This document shows, one piece after another, positions 16,603-26,986 of a DNA stretch of 64,000 bases. Every line of letters begins with the position of its first letter. Positions within the stretch are counted from its first letter, which is position 1. Source of the stretch: Geitlerinema sp. PCC 7407 (GTDB lineage Bacteria; Cyanobacteriota; Cyanobacteriia; PCC-7407); assembly GCF_000317045.1 (NCBI RefSeq), contig NC_019703.1, positions 2,530,501 to 2,594,500 of the forward strand, read 5' to 3'. The notes beneath the pieces were generated by a model. That model searched no databases, was not told where the DNA came from, and saw nothing but the letters and a program-made list of their open reading frames with translations. The position numbers and the translations under genes are program-made.

Positions 16603-19056
16603 TCAGCGGGTATATTGTCGGATAAAGCGTTCGATCTGCTCGACTTGGAAGCCTTTGGCGAGGCGCTGGATCTCTTCGGTGAAAGCGAGATATTGAGAAT
16701 CTCGAGCCGCGATTTGCTGAGCCGCCTCCCGCAGACGCTTGAGGCGTCCCTGCTGCAACAGCTCTAAGAGAGGGGAGAGATCTTCGGGCGGGGGCGCAAT
16801 GATGCAAGCAGGGGTAGCAGGAACCTCCGAGGCGATCGCCCTTTCGGCTTCCGCTTCCAGCCGCCACTCCAATTGCAGCTGTTTGGCAAGTAGCCGAAAC
16901 AATTCCTCAGCCTGGACCGGCTTGGGCAAAAACGCGTCTCCCCCCGCCTCCAAACTCTGTTGCTGATCGGCCTCTGACACCGAAGCTGAAGAAACGATAA
17001 TACGCACTGACGCCCATTCAGGCTCAGCGCGAATTTGCGTCATCAAAGCATAACCATCGAGAACGGGCATTAGCAAATCCGTAATTATCAGGTCGACAGC
17101 CTGATTTTGAAGGATTTTGAGGGCTATTTGACCATTTTCAGCCTCTAGGATCTCGAAGCCCAGCGGCGTGAGGAGGTGGGCCAGCACCGAGCGATTTTCC
17201 CACTTGTCATCCACGATCAGCAGCGTGCGCCGGGATCCCTGATAGCCAACCACCTGGTGACCCGATAGCGTCGCCACGGCATAGTGCCAGTTTTCCACCG
17301 CAGCGGCGCTGATTTCGAAGAAAAAGGTACTGCCTACGCCCACCTGACTCTCGACCTGAAGGCGGCTCTGCATCAGGGCCAAAATGCGATCGGTGATGGC
17401 CAGTCCTAGCCCCGTGCCTTCTCGCTGATGGCGGCGATCGCCCCCCTGCTCAAAGGGCTGAAAAATCGTCTGGAGGGACTCCGCCGGAATGCCAATCCCC
17501 GTGTCGGCCACCTGGAAATGCAGGCGGTAGGATGTCGAGCTGCGATCGCTCACCTTCACCGACAGCGAAACGCTGCCTTCATCCGTAAACTTGACGGCAT
17601 TGCCCAGCAGATTGACCAAGACCTGGCGCAGCCGCTTTTCATCGAGTTCTAGGCTCTCGGGCATCTCCTGATCGACGTCATATATAAAGCGCAGCCCCTT
17701 TTGATCAGCCCGAATGCGGATCATCTCCACAATGCTCTGCAAAAAAGAGAGCATATGCACCGGATGGGGAGATAGCTCGAGCTTGCGCGCCTCAATCTTG
17801 GAGAGATCGAGCACATCATTAATGAGCGTTAGCAGGTGAGAACCGCACTGATAAATCACCTGAATCCCCTTGCGCTCCTTCTCGCCCCAGCTCTGGGATC
17901 GGCTGAGGATCTGGGCATATCCCAGCACGCCATTGAGGGGGGTCCGCAGCTCGTGACTGATATTGGCCAGAAATTCGCTCTTTGCCTGGTTAGCGGCGTC
18001 GGCGGCTTCTTTCGCCTGATCGGCCGCTTCCTTGGATTTGCGGAGCTGAAGCTGCTCTGTAGTGTGAAACTGCCACAGCATCGCCAGCATCGCCAGAGAC
18101 AGACCCACCACCATGGCGGCAATCCCATCGAGGAGGCGCAGCTTATTCTCGATATTTTCCCGGGGAATCACCATGGCCATGGACCAGTTGGTTTGGGGAA
18201 CCGGGAGATAGGCGACGTATTGCTTTTTGCCGTCGAGGTCCAGGAGATCGATGCCCCGCTGATGGTGTTCGATATGCTGGGCGATCGCCACTAGCTCTGG
18301 ATTTTCTGAGTCGAGCCAGCTTTTGTCCTCATCTGTGATCGTCGCGAGGAGATCGCGATTGGGATGGGCGATCGCGCGGCCCGTGGCGTCGAGGGCAAAG
18401 GCATAGCTGTTTGGGCCGTAGCTCAAGCCATCCACCACCGCCTGTAGATAGTTGAGGCGCACGGTGCCGCTGAGGACAGCAGCGGGGTCGCTCTCGACAT
18501 CCCAGCGCGCCTGGAGCGGCACCGACACAAAGATAATTGGGCTGCTGTGCCCCGGAAAGGCGACGGGGTTACTAATATTTCGCTGACCGGCGATCGCCTG
18601 CTGAAAAAAACCGTAGGTCCGCAGGCTGAGGCTGTCACGATGGGTGCTAAAGCTGGGGCCTTGACGGGGCGTAATGGTGAGAGACGAAAGGCCTTTGAGC
18701 CGGACGGTTTCGCTGCGAAGATAGTCGGCCTGCACTTCGGCATCTAGAGGCCGCGTGGTTAAAATTTGGGCGAGCGACTCCATGTCTTCGAGCAGCACCA
18801 CTAGCCAGCGCTCAACGGTTTGACTGCCCTGCTCCACCTCCAAAAAGGCGTTTTGCTTGAGGCTGTCGAGCATCAGATTACGCACAACCTGATAGCTACC
18901 GTAGGCTGCAAGGCCAATGACGACGCTAAAGAGGCCAAGGGTCAATCGGGTGATTTGACGCCGGTAAAAAGGCGATCGCGCCCCAGCCCAGCTAGACAGA
19001 GAGGGAGTGCTGGGGCTCTGCTGGCGAGAAATATCCGGGACAACCATGGGGAACAC
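16603..19056 (-). CDS. Membrane hybrid histidine kinase (dCache-like sensor, HisKA, HATPase, REC)
   Basis: An 817-residue membrane kinase. A transmembrane helix (about 35-58) and a second (about 310-330) enclose a roughly 250-residue periplasmic sensor of Cache type. Next come H-box [20 protein letters not shown]-box [25 protein letters not shown] and GTGLGLAI, then a receiver with [12 protein letters not shown] and [14 protein letters not shown]. The C-terminal ~100 residues are helical and could act as a degenerate phosphotransfer segment, but no Hpt histidine motif is clear. It is the promoter-proximal gene of the three-gene signalling cluster. Cache sensors usually bind small metabolites such as amino or carboxylic acids. 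Confidence 0.92.
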   Translation of the reverse strand: MFPMVVPDISRQQSPSTPSLSSWAGARSPFYRRQITRLTLGLFSVVIGLAAYGSYQVVRNLMLDSLKQNAFLEVEQGSQTVERWLVVLLEDMESLAQILTTRPLDAEVQADYLRSETVRLKGLSSLTITPRQGPSFSTHRDSLSLRTYGFFQQAIAGQRNISNPVAFPGHSSPIIFVSVPLQARWDVESDPAAVLSGTVRLNYLQAVVDGLSYGPNSYAFALDATGRAIAHPNRDLLATITDEDKSWLDSENPELVAIAQHIEHHQRGIDLLDLDGKKQYVAYLPVPQTNWSMAMVIPRENIENKLRLLDGIAAMVVGLSLAMLAMLWQFHTTEQLQLRKSKEAADQAKEAADAANQAKSEFLANISHELRTPLNGVLGYAQILSRSQSWGEKERKGIQVIYQCGSHLLTLINDVLDLSKIEARKLELSPHPVHMLSFLQSIVEMIRIRADQKGLRFIYDVDQEMPESLELDEKRLRQVLVNLLGNAVKFTDEGSVSLSVKVSDRSSTSYRLHFQVADTGIGIPAESLQTIFQPFEQGGDRRHQREGTGLGLAITDRILALMQSRLQVESQVGVGSTFFFEISAAAVENWHYAVATLSGHQVVGYQGSRRTLLIVDDKWENRSVLAHLLTPLGFEILEAENGQIALKILQNQAVDLIITDLLMPVLDGYALMTQIRAEPEWASVRIIVSSASVSEADQQQSLEAGGDAFLPKPVQAEELFRLLAKQLQLEWRLEAEAERAIASEVPATPACIIAPPPEDLSPLLELLQQGRLKRLREAAQQIAARDSQYLAFTEEIQRLAKGFQVEQIERFIRQYTR

Positions 19057-19729
19057 AAACGAAGAGTCTTGGAAAATTTCAGCAGAGACGCATTGAGAAC
19101 GAAACCAAAGGCGGCGATCGCCGGTTATGGCTCATGAGTGGGCGATCGCTCCTGAGTCGCTCCGAAAATTTCAGTGTTTAAGCCCCGTCAACTCATATAT
19201 CACTTACCTAGCGTACGTTGCTAAAGTTTTTGATTAACCTATCACGACAGTTGCATGACCATTGCTGGGAGTCTACCGCTTTTGGTCAGCGATTAGCCCA
19301 TAGTCGAAACTCTCTAAGAAGAAAACAAGCGAGTTTTTACCGATTTAAGCTTGAGCACAAAATTCAAAATGACCGATTGGAGAGGCTTTTCGTCGAGATT
19401 TTGGGCAACTAGGAGAAGGCTAGACCCTAAGCAGCTTCGGGGAAAATCGCGATCGCCGCTAATGAGGTTAGCGTTGATCGCCAATCAGAATTTATTAATA
19501 TTCCAGTTAATGAACTTATTATGAAGCGATTAATAATTTTGCGATCTTCTGGTTGATCTGAGACTCATCTCAAGCCTATAACCAGCTAGCTGATAGTCTT
19601 TTTAAAGACGAATTCATAAAATTTTCAATCCAATTTTCTAGAGCGAAAAATTAGAACTTTGGGTAGCAAGGCTTGAGCCAATCTGTCTCCTTAAGTTTCT
19701 CGATCGACTTTTTAGGGTCAGCGGAGGGG
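19057..19729. other. Intergenic region without recognised gene
   Basis: About 670 bp, AT-richer than the flanking genes. A 64-codon open frame at 19218-19412 has no ribosome site or recognisable features and was not accepted. The stretch should contain the promoter of the sensor-kinase cluster. No repeats or stable hairpins were seen. Confidence 0.4.
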
Positions 19730-20041
19730 CTAGCGACGGAACAATTGACAGATCAAGTTGCCGCCGTTTGGTATTTCAGGTGTCTCAAAGGAAATCTGCT
19801 TGCCGTCAGCCCGCGTCCAGAGGCGATCGCGGCAGTTGTAGATCTCGATGGGGCGTTCTTTTCCATCGACCCTTACCTTTGCTCGATATTCCCAAAAATA
19901 CTTGGCGCTGCGCTTGAGGCTCAGGACACAAATTTGATGGCCCTCAAGGGTGCGGCACAGAATTGGGGCGGCCTGGAGCGGCAGGGCGATCGCCAGCCAT
20001 CCCCAAAGAACCCCCAGGAGAATCACCACGCCTTTGATCAT
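19730..20041 (-). CDS. Small secreted protein of unknown function
   Basis: A 103-residue protein if read from ATG 20041. It starts MIKGVVILLGVLWGWLAIAL, a clear signal peptide with likely cleavage after QAA. The mature part has four cysteines (ILCRTLEG, QICVLS, YNCRDRLW, LICQLF) spaced as if forming two disulfides. The family was not recognised. An upstream ATG at 20074 would add eleven polar residues and spoil the signal. It lies 75 bp downstream of the SMI1/KNR4 gene on the same strand and may be cotranscribed. Confidence 0.6.
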   Translation of the reverse strand: MIKGVVILLGVLWGWLAIALPLQAAPILCRTLEGHQICVLSLKRSAKYFWEYRAKVRVDGKERPIEIYNCRDRLWTRADGKQISFETPEIPNGGNLICQLFRR

Positions 20042-20116
20042 CGTGCCGCCTCTATCTTGTTTGGCATGTCTCAAAGTTATTTAAAACTGCAAAGCCCCAA
20101 GCGATAGAAATAGATT

Positions 20117-20710
20117 TCACCAGCCCTCGGCATAGAGTCTAGGCGCGGTGTCCGGGTTGTATCGACGACGAATTTCACTGAATTTTTGGGGGTCTGTGAG
20201 ATGGAGATATCCTTCGGCATCGAGGGCGTAGAGACCCGCCTGGTAGCTAGCGGCGATCGCCTGCATCATCGCCGTCAGGCTGGAAAACGCTCGCGTTAGC
20301 GCCCCGTCATCGCAGCCCACGTGAAAGACCGGCGCTGCTGGCACCGCAGTCTCTGTCACCGGCACCACAAAGTATTCTCCATCAAAGTCAAACAGCGGGA
20401 ACACGTGGGCGGGCTGCTGTTCCTGGGTGCGGGCCTGGACCCAAACGTCATCGTTGAGCAAGGCCGCATCGGTGAGGGCAAGATCAAGATCTAAAAAATG
20501 GTGATAGACAAAGAGGCCCGCTTCTTCACCGGAGCCGTTGCGCCAGAGATATAGGTCATAGACTTCTTGGGGCAGCGCAAAGGGAAAAGATCGCAAGTGT
20601 GATTGAATTTCTGTCAGGGAGAGACCTGGCGCCAAGCTGCTGGCCTGTTGGGGAGCATGCTCGAGGAGCCAAGCGCGGATTTCTTCTAGGGCTGTGGTGA
20701 GGGAAGACAT
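20117..20710 (-). CDS. SMI1/KNR4-family protein
   Basis: A 197-residue protein with the SMI1/KNR4 pattern: an early helix with SLTEIQSHLRSFPFALPQEV, then LYLWRNGSGEE, FPLFDFDGEYFVVPV and a C-terminal LTAMMQAIAASYQAGLY. In bacteria this fold appears in immunity proteins of contact-dependent toxin systems and in general binding proteins. No toxin gene is next to it, so an immunity role is not supported. ATG 20710 was chosen over the longer frame because SMI1 homology begins there. Confidence 0.8.
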   Translation of the reverse strand: MSSLTTALEEIRAWLLEHAPQQASSLAPGLSLTEIQSHLRSFPFALPQEVYDLYLWRNGSGEEAGLFVYHHFLDLDLALTDAALLNDDVWVQARTQEQQPAHVFPLFDFDGEYFVVPVTETAVPAAPVFHVGCDDGALTRAFSSLTAMMQAIAASYQAGLYALDAEGYLHLTDPQKFSEIRRRYNPDTAPRLYAEGW

Positions 20711-20984
20711 GGCGCGATCGCCCGGAGGGACTCTCAGATTATCTCCTGTTGGCAGGAGTTCGACCCAGGGCAAACCAAGAGAGATTTGCGCCAAGCAACC
20801 CAATCAATCCTTCATAGATTTTTCAAGGACCAACAGAATTAAGATTCAGAAAACTGAGAGGGCGATCGCTCAGAAATTTCATCCTGGTTTCATCGCGCAG
20901 TGCCATGCTGGCGACAAGGCCAACGGCGCTTGAGCAGTTGCTTTCGCTTCCCGTTGCGCCGAAAAACGTTGGTTATGGCTTGGT

Positions 20985-22565
20985 GTGACGCTCATGTCTG
21001 TGCATCGACGGCCCCTGATAGTTTCTAGCTGGGTCTTAGCAAGCTTGCTCGCGATCGGCGCTCCCCAAAGGGCGATCGCCCACGCGGGACACGGGAATGA
21101 ATTTCAAAGCGCTCCAGCGGCTAGCTCCTCGGCGATCGCGGTGGATGAGACCACCGCTGAGCGCCTCGGCATCCAGATCGAAAGCGTAACTCGCCGTCCG
21201 ATGCCGGTGGGGCTCCAGGCCACCGGCCAGGTGGAGACGCTGCCCAACGAAACCGTCAACGTGACCAACCCCGTCCAGGGCAGCGTGGTGCGACTGCTGG
21301 TGCAGCCCGGAGACACCGTGGTGGCGGGTCAGGGGCTGCTGGTGATGTCCAGCCCCGAACTGGCCGAGCTGCGAGTCAACTCTCTAGAAAAGCGGGCCGA
21401 GGCCGAGGCCGACGTGCGTCAAGCTGAAGCAGAAATGCGGCTGGCCGAGAATAATCTCGATCGCCAGCGCCAGGTGGCCACCGCCGAGCTGCGGGAGGCC
21501 CAGAGCGCCCTCCGGACCGCCCAGGACCGCTACGAGCGCGATCGCGAACTGCTCGACAGCGGCGCGATCGCCCGGCGTCAGTATCTCGAGTCCGAGTCCG
21601 CCTACACCCAAGCCCAGGCCGCCCTTACCAAAGCCAGCAGCCGCCTGGAAGTCCTCGAAGCCGAGACCCAAGTGCAGCGGGCCCGCTCAGATATGCAGGT
21701 GGCGCGCGATCGCAGGGTGCTCAGCGACGCCGCCTATCAGCTGCGCCTCGAGCAGCTCGGGGCCAGCGCCAACGCCGACGGCACCCTCACCCTCACTGCC
21801 CCGATCAGCGGCACCGTTGCCGACCAGGCGGTGTCCCTGGGCTCCTCCGTCGAGGATGCGGGGACCGTCCTATTGACCCTGGTCAACGGCAGCGCCGTCA
21901 GCGTCACCGCCAACGTCTACGAGCAAGATCTCGCTCAGCTCTCGGTGGGTCAGGCCGTGCGGGTCCGCCCTGCCAGCGGCAGCAGCCAGGTTCTGAACGG
22001 GCGCATTGACCTGATCGGCGCCGTTGTGGCCGACACGCGCACGGTGCCAGTGCGGGTCGCCCTGAGCGATGACGCGGGCCTGCTCAAGCCAGGCCAGTTT
22101 GTGACGCTGGAAATCCTCACGGACCCAACGCCTCGGGCCGTGATCGCCCTGCCGAGAGCGGCGATCGTGGACGCCAATGGCCAGCCGACGGTGTATGTCC
22201 AGAATGGCCAGAGCTTCGAGCCGGTGAGCGTCACCCTGGGGCGCGAATCGGGAGAGCAAGTGGAGATTACGGAGGGCCTGTTCGAGGGCGATCGCGTGGT
22301 GACCCAAGGCGCACCGCTGCTCTATGCCCAGTCTTTGCGGGGCGGCACCGCCCTCGAGGAAGCCCACGATCACCCGCCAGAAACCCCAGCCCCTCGCTGG
22401 ATCGCGCGATCGCAGCCCTTTGGGCTGGGGGCGATCGCCCTCGGCGGCCTTGCCCTGGCCTTCTGGGTGGGTCGGCGCAGCGCCATTCAGCGGGCGATCG
22501 CCGTTCAGCACGCCCTCGACGCCGCCGAGCCCCGCCCCCAAGACCTGTCCTCCCGCATTCCCTAA
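20985..22565 (+). CDS. RND efflux periplasmic adaptor, heavy-metal type
   Basis: A 526-residue membrane-fusion protein. After a signal segment (about 10-32) the mature N terminus is histidine-bearing (AHAGHGNEF), as in CzcB/NrsB-type metal adaptors. Then come a lipoyl half with VRLLVQPGDTVVAGQGLLVM, a long alpha-helical hairpin (about 130-250), the second lipoyl half with GTVADQAVSLGS, and barrel domains. The end is unusual: a predicted membrane helix GLGAIALGGLALAFW near 490-505 follows a short histidine-containing linker. It is 21 bp upstream of the pump gene and forms the first gene of a metal-efflux operon. It bridges the inner-membrane pump to an outer-membrane channel not encoded here. 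Confidence 0.9.
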   Translation: MTLMSVHRRPLIVSSWVLASLLAIGAPQRAIAHAGHGNEFQSAPAASSSAIAVDETTAERLGIQIESVTRRPMPVGLQATGQVETLPNETVNVTNPVQGSVVRLLVQPGDTVVAGQGLLVMSSPELAELRVNSLEKRAEAEADVRQAEAEMRLAENNLDRQRQVATAELREAQSALRTAQDRYERDRELLDSGAIARRQYLESESAYTQAQAALTKASSRLEVLEAETQVQRARSDMQVARDRRVLSDAAYQLRLEQLGASANADGTLTLTAPISGTVADQAVSLGSSVEDAGTVLLTLVNGSAVSVTANVYEQDLAQLSVGQAVRVRPASGSSQVLNGRIDLIGAVVADTRTVPVRVALSDDAGLLKPGQFVTLEILTDPTPRAVIALPRAAIVDANGQPTVYVQNGQSFEPVSVTLGRESGEQVEITEGLFEGDRVVTQGAPLLYAQSLRGGTALEEAHDHPPETPAPRWIARSQPFGLGAIALGGLALAFWVGRRSAIQRAIAVQHALDAAEPRPQDLSSRIP

Positions 22566-22586
22566 GGCCACCGCCCAACAACCGCA

Positions 22587-25500
22587 ATGCTCAACACCCT
22601 TCTGAAGTGGTCCATCCTTCAGCGCTGGCTGGTGGTCATCGGGGCGATCGTCGTCACGCTGCTGGGCTTTTATTCCCTACAGCGCATGCCCCTGGACGTT
22701 TTCCCCGACTTTGCGCCGCCCCAAGTGGAGATCCAGACCGAAGCGCCGGGCTTTGCCCCGGAGGAGGTGGAGTCTCTGGTCACCTTGCCCATCGAGAGCG
22801 CTGTCAATGGCACTCCCGGCGTCGAAACCGTGCGCTCGAGCTCGGCGGTCGGCCTGTCTGTCGTCAAGGTGATTTTTCGGTGGGGCACCGACGTCTATCA
22901 GGCCCGCCAGCTGGTCACCGAGCGCTTGCAGGAGGCCCGCGAAAAGCTGCCTGAGGGCGTCGCGCCGCCCCTCTTGTCACCCGTCTCCTCCCCCATCGGC
23001 ACTATTTTGCAGTACGCCTTCACCGCCGAGGAGACCTCGCTGATGACGGTGCGACGGATCGTGGACCGCGACATCACCAATCGCCTGCTGGCGGTGCCGG
23101 GGGTTTCCCAGGTGATCGCCTACGGCGGCGATGTGCAGCAGTATCAGGTCTTGGTCGATCCGGCGAAGCTCGTGGCCTTCGATGTGTCCTTGCAAGAGGT
23201 CACGGAGGCCGCCGCCGGCGCAAACGTGAACGCGGCTGGCGGCTTTTTGACCGGGCCGGACCAGGAGCTGATTATTCGCGGCATTGGGCGGCTGGAGTCC
23301 CTCGACGATCTGGCCCAGTCGGCGGTGACGGCTCGCAATGGCGTGCCGGTACGCCTAGCCGATGTGGCCACGGTCACCCAGGGCGCTGCTTTGCCCCGGG
23401 GAGACGCGAGCTGGAATGGTCAGCGGGCGATCGCCGTCATGGTCAACAAGCAGCCCGACGCCGATACGCCCACCGTGACTCGGGCGGTCGAGGCGGCCAT
23501 GGAAGCGCTAACGGCGAGTCTGCCTGAGGACGTCCAGGTCGCGGTCACCTTTCGCCAGAGCGACTTCATCGATGCGGCGATCGCCAATGTCCGCGACTCC
23601 CTGCGCGACGGCATCGTGATCGTGTCAGTGGTTTTGCTGCTGTTTCTGATGAATTGGCGCACCGCTTTGATCAGCCTGTGCGCGATCCCCTTATCGCTGC
23701 TGATCGGCCTGATGATTCTCAAGGCCTTTGGGCTGGGCATCAACACCATGACCCTGGGCGGTCTGGCGGTGGCGATCGGCTCGGTGGTGGACGACTCGAT
23801 CGTGGACGTGGAGAACGCCTACCGGGGCCTGCGGCGCAACCAGCTTGCGGACAATCCCCTGCCGCCGGACCAGGTGGTCTACGACACCTCGGTGGAGGTG
23901 CGGGTCAGCGTCCTGTTTTCCACGGTGATTATTGGGGTGGTGTTTGCGCCGATCTTCACGCTGACGGGGATCGAGGGCCGGATTTTCGCCCCCATGGGTG
24001 TGGCCTACCTGGTGTCGATTTTCGCTTCGACCCTGGTGGCCCTCACCCTGTCTCCGGCCCTGTGCTCGATTTTGCTGACGCGGCGATCGCTGCCCACCGA
24101 TGAAACCTGGGTCACCGCCCTGGCCCAGCGCCTCTACCGGCCCGCGCTGGGCTTAGCGGTGGGGCGGCCTTCCCTGATTCTGGCGATCGCCGGGGGCGCT
24201 CTGGTGGCGTCCCTGGTCCTGCTGCCCTCCCTGGGCCGCGTCTTTCTGCCCGAGTTCCAGGAGCGATCGCTGGTCAACGCCATGCTGCTGTATCCGGGCG
24301 TGTCTCTGGAGACCACCAACCGGGCGGGCCTAGCACTGCAAGCCGCCCTGAAAGACGATCCGCGCTTTAGCTCGGTCCAGCTCCGATCCGGGCGGGCACC
24401 GGGGGACGCGGACGCGGGCGGTGTGAACCTCGGGCACCTGGATGTGGAGCTGAGCGACGTCGGCATCGCCGACCGCGAAGGCAGCATTGCCAAGCTGCGG
24501 GCGGAGTTCGCCAAGCTGCCAGGGGTCGCTCCCAGCATCGGCGGCTTCATCAGCCACCGTATGGACGAAGTGCTCTCGGGGGTGCGCAGCGCGATCGCCG
24601 TCAAGATCTTCGGGCCGGAGCTGCCGGAGCTACGCCGCCTGGGCCAGAGCGTCCAGGCCGCCATGGCAGATCTCGAGGGCATCGTCGACCTTCAGCTCGA
24701 GCCCCAGGTACCCATCCGGCAGGTGCAAATCCAGTTCGAGCGAGACGCCGCCGCCCGCTACGGCCTCAGTGTCGGAGAGCTAGCGGAGGTGGTCGAGACC
24801 GCCCTCAATGGCCGCGTCGTCTCCCAGGTGCTCGAGGAGCAGCAGCTTTTTGACCTGGTCGTGTGGCTGGAGCCCGAGGCCCGCCGCGACCTGGACACCA
24901 TCCGCAACCTGCTGGTGGACACGCCCGCCGGTCCCAAAATCCCCCTCGGCCAGCTCGCCCAGATCCGCTACGGCACCGGCCCCAACACGATCAACCGGGA
25001 AAATGTCTCGCGCCTGATCGTGGTGTCGGCCAACGTGGCGGGGCGCGATCTGGGGTCGGTGGTCGATGCGCTGCGCGATCGCCTCCAGAGCAGCATCAGC
25101 CTGCCGCCGGGCTACTTCATTCAGTACGGGGGGCAGTTCGAGTCGGAGCAGCGGGCCACCCAAAACCTGCTGCTCTTCGGCGGGATGGCGATCGCCGTGA
25201 TTGGCGTCATGATGTACTTCGCCGTCAAATCAGTCCCGGCCACGATCATGATTCTGCTCAACCTGCCCCTGGCCATTGTGGGGGGCATTGTCTCCGTGGC
25301 GGTGGGGGGCGGCATTCTGTCGGTGGCCTCTCTGGTGGGCTTCATCACCCTGTTTGGGGTGGCCGTGCGCAATGGCCTGTTGCTCGTCGACAACTACAAC
25401 AGCAAAATTGCCCAGGGCCTCTCCCTGCACGAGGTGATTACCGAAGGCTCCATGGAGCGGCTGGCGGCCATCTTGATGACGGCCCTGACCTCAGCCCTGG

Positions 25501-25712
25501 GCATGGCGCCCCTGGTGCTGGGCACGGGAGCCGGCAAGGAAATTTTGCAGCCCCTGGCGGTGGTCGTCTTGGGGGGCCTATTTACCTCAACGGCCCTCAC
25601 GCTGCTGGTCCTGCCTGCTCTGTACGCGCGGTTTGGCCGCTGGCTGATGCCCCAGCGATCGACCGTTGAGATCGACACCCGCAGCGCCTCCGTGCCTGAG
25701 ACCTCTTTTTAA
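22587..25712 (+). CDS. RND efflux pump, CzcA/CusA type
   Basis: A 1041-residue RND permease with two repeats of one plus five or six membrane helices and two large periplasmic loops. The N terminus shows QRMPLDVFPDFAPPQVEI, typical of heavy-metal RND pumps. The transmembrane helix that carries substrate- and proton-coupling charges reads GGLAVAIGSVVDDSIVDVEN, belonging to the metal-type (HME) group rather than drug pumps. The C-terminal part includes FITLFGVAVRNGLLLV. Operon position and the downstream two-component pair support metal export. The particular metal cannot be read from the sequence. Confidence 0.93.
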   Translation: MLNTLLKWSILQRWLVVIGAIVVTLLGFYSLQRMPLDVFPDFAPPQVEIQTEAPGFAPEEVESLVTLPIESAVNGTPGVETVRSSSAVGLSVVKVIFRWGTDVYQARQLVTERLQEAREKLPEGVAPPLLSPVSSPIGTILQYAFTAEETSLMTVRRIVDRDITNRLLAVPGVSQVIAYGGDVQQYQVLVDPAKLVAFDVSLQEVTEAAAGANVNAAGGFLTGPDQELIIRGIGRLESLDDLAQSAVTARNGVPVRLADVATVTQGAALPRGDASWNGQRAIAVMVNKQPDADTPTVTRAVEAAMEALTASLPEDVQVAVTFRQSDFIDAAIANVRDSLRDGIVIVSVVLLLFLMNWRTALISLCAIPLSLLIGLMILKAFGLGINTMTLGGLAVAIGSVVDDSIVDVENAYRGLRRNQLADNPLPPDQVVYDTSVEVRVSVLFSTVIIGVVFAPIFTLTGIEGRIFAPMGVAYLVSIFASTLVALTLSPALCSILLTRRSLPTDETWVTALAQRLYRPALGLAVGRPSLILAIAGGALVASLVLLPSLGRVFLPEFQERSLVNAMLLYPGVSLETTNRAGLALQAALKDDPRFSSVQLRSGRAPGDADAGGVNLGHLDVELSDVGIADREGSIAKLRAEFAKLPGVAPSIGGFISHRMDEVLSGVRSAIAVKIFGPELPELRRLGQSVQAAMADLEGIVDLQLEPQVPIRQVQIQFERDAAARYGLSVGELAEVVETALNGRVVSQVLEEQQLFDLVVWLEPEARRDLDTIRNLLVDTPAGPKIPLGQLAQIRYGTGPNTINRENVSRLIVVSANVAGRDLGSVVDALRDRLQSSISLPPGYFIQYGGQFESEQRATQNLLLFGGMAIAVIGVMMYFAVKSVPATIMILLNLPLAIVGGIVSVAVGGGILSVASLVGFITLFGVAVRNGLLLVDNYNSKIAQGLSLHEVITEGSMERLAAILMTALTSALGMAPLVLGTGAGKEILQPLAVVVLGGLFTSTALTLLVLPALYARFGRWLMPQRSTVEIDTRSASVPETSF

Positions 25713-25737
25713 CCCCTTCGACTTGCCAGTTTTTTTG

Positions 25738-26268
25738 ATGAGGATGTCTGTGATGCGAAACTTTGTGATGCCAAAATCCGGGATGGGCAAAACTGTTTTC
25801 AACGTCTCCTGGGCAGGGGCGATCGCCCTTCTGCTGGCGGCGTGCAGCAGCGCCCCCACCGCCTCGACCCCAGAGAGCGGCGCGGCCCCCGCGGCTCCCG
25901 AGGCCAGCGCGATCGCCTCTAGCCCCGCCCCCGACGACCACAGCCAGCCCCAGCACGGCGGCCAGGTCATCGAGTCCGGCCCCTACCACCTAGAGCTGGT
26001 GCCGCTGTCTGAGCCCGAGCAAATTCACCTCGATTTTTATCTCCAGCGCGGGGACACCCACGAGGCCATCCCCAACGCCACGGTCACCGCCGAGCTCCAG
26101 TTTCCCAACGGCTCCCAAAAATCCGTGCCCCTGACCTACGATGGCCAGGGAGCCCACTACGTCGCCGAGATTCCTGACGCCCCGCTGGGAGAGTACAAAG
26201 TCGCCATTCTGTCCGACGTTAACGGCGAAAAAGTCAACGGCCGCTTTAGCTTTAGCCATCGCCCCTAG
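25738..26268 (+). CDS. Histidine-containing lipoprotein of the metal-efflux operon
   Basis: About 176 residues. A signal segment ends in LLLAACSS, a lipobox, followed by a proline/alanine/serine-rich linker (about 45-70) and then DDHSQPQHGGQVIESG and YHLELVP. The rest is a small beta-sandwich-like domain with a final FSFSHRP. The HGG...YHLE pattern is common in proteins encoded beside cyanobacterial metal RND pumps, and suggests metal binding in the periplasm. Starts at 25738, 25744 and 25753 are in frame; the last has the best ribosome-site spacing. It is the third gene of the operon, 20 bp before the response regulator. Confidence 0.75.
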   Translation: MRMSVMRNFVMPKSGMGKTVFNVSWAGAIALLLAACSSAPTASTPESGAAPAAPEASAIASSPAPDDHSQPQHGGQVIESGPYHLELVPLSEPEQIHLDFYLQRGDTHEAIPNATVTAELQFPNGSQKSVPLTYDGQGAHYVAEIPDAPLGEYKVAILSDVNGEKVNGRFSFSHRP

Positions 26269-26287
26269 GGAGCCCAGCCTCATCGGT

Positions 26288-26986
26288 ATGCGGATTCTGC
26301 TTGTCGAAGATGAGCCCGACTTGGGGGAAGCCATTCAGAAGACGCTTCGCCGAGAAAAGTACATCGTGGACTGGACCCTCGATGGGGAAGAGGCTTGGCA
26401 CTACCTCACCAACCCCTGGACCCAGTACACGCTGGCGATTTTTGATTGGCTGCTGCCGAATTTGTCGGGGCTGGCGCTGTGTGAGCAGCTGCGGGCGACG
26501 GGGAGCACGCTGCCGGTGCTGATGCTGACCGCCAAAGATGCCATGGCCGACAAGGTCCGCGGCCTGGATGCGGGGGCCGATGACTACCTGGTTAAACCTT
26601 TTGGTATGGCGGAGCTGCTGGCCCGGCTGCGGGCGCTTCAGCGGCGATCGCCCCAAATTCAGCCAGCGCGCATTCAGGTAGGCCAGCTCATCTTGGAGTA
26701 CGGTAGCTCCACGGTCACTCTGCCCTCGCCCCAGGGGGAGCAGGTGATTCCGCTGACCTCCAAGGAGTTTCAGCTCCTGGAATATTTCCTGCGCCATCCC
26801 CAGCAGATTTTGACCCGCGATCAGCTGCTCAACCAGCTCTGGGACGTGGAAGCGGAAACCGTGAGCAACGTGGTGGCGGCCCAGGTGCGCCTGCTGCGCC
26901 GCAAGCTGGCGGAATATGGCTGCCCAACCCTGATCGAAACTGTCCATGGCCAGGGCTACCGCCTGATTCTCCATGAATCGCCATAG
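26288..26986 (+). CDS. OmpR-family response regulator (RppA/NrsR-like)
   Basis: A 232-residue regulator. The receiver begins MRILLVEDEPDLGEAIQKTL, with the phosphoacceptor in LAIFDWLLPNLSG and lysine in DYLVKPFG. A winged-helix output domain follows with LTSKEFQLLEYFLRHP and ETVHGQGYRL. The longer open frame starting at 26141 was rejected because homology begins at ATG 26288. It overlaps the kinase gene by 14 bp. Related Synechocystis proteins (NrsR, RppA) control nickel efflux and redox-responsive genes, so the efflux operon itself is the likely target. Confidence 0.93.
   Translation: MRILLVEDEPDLGEAIQKTLRREKYIVDWTLDGEEAWHYLTNPWTQYTLAIFDWLLPNLSGLALCEQLRATGSTLPVLMLTAKDAMADKVRGLDAGADDYLVKPFGMAELLARLRALQRRSPQIQPARIQVGQLILEYGSSTVTLPSPQGEQVIPLTSKEFQLLEYFLRHPQQILTRDQLLNQLWDVEAETVSNVVAAQVRLLRRKLAEYGCPTLIETVHGQGYRLILHESP

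Noticed and set aside
20117-20710. SMI1/KNR4 protein as toxin immunity gene
   Set aside because: No toxin, nuclease or contact-dependent system gene lies nearby.
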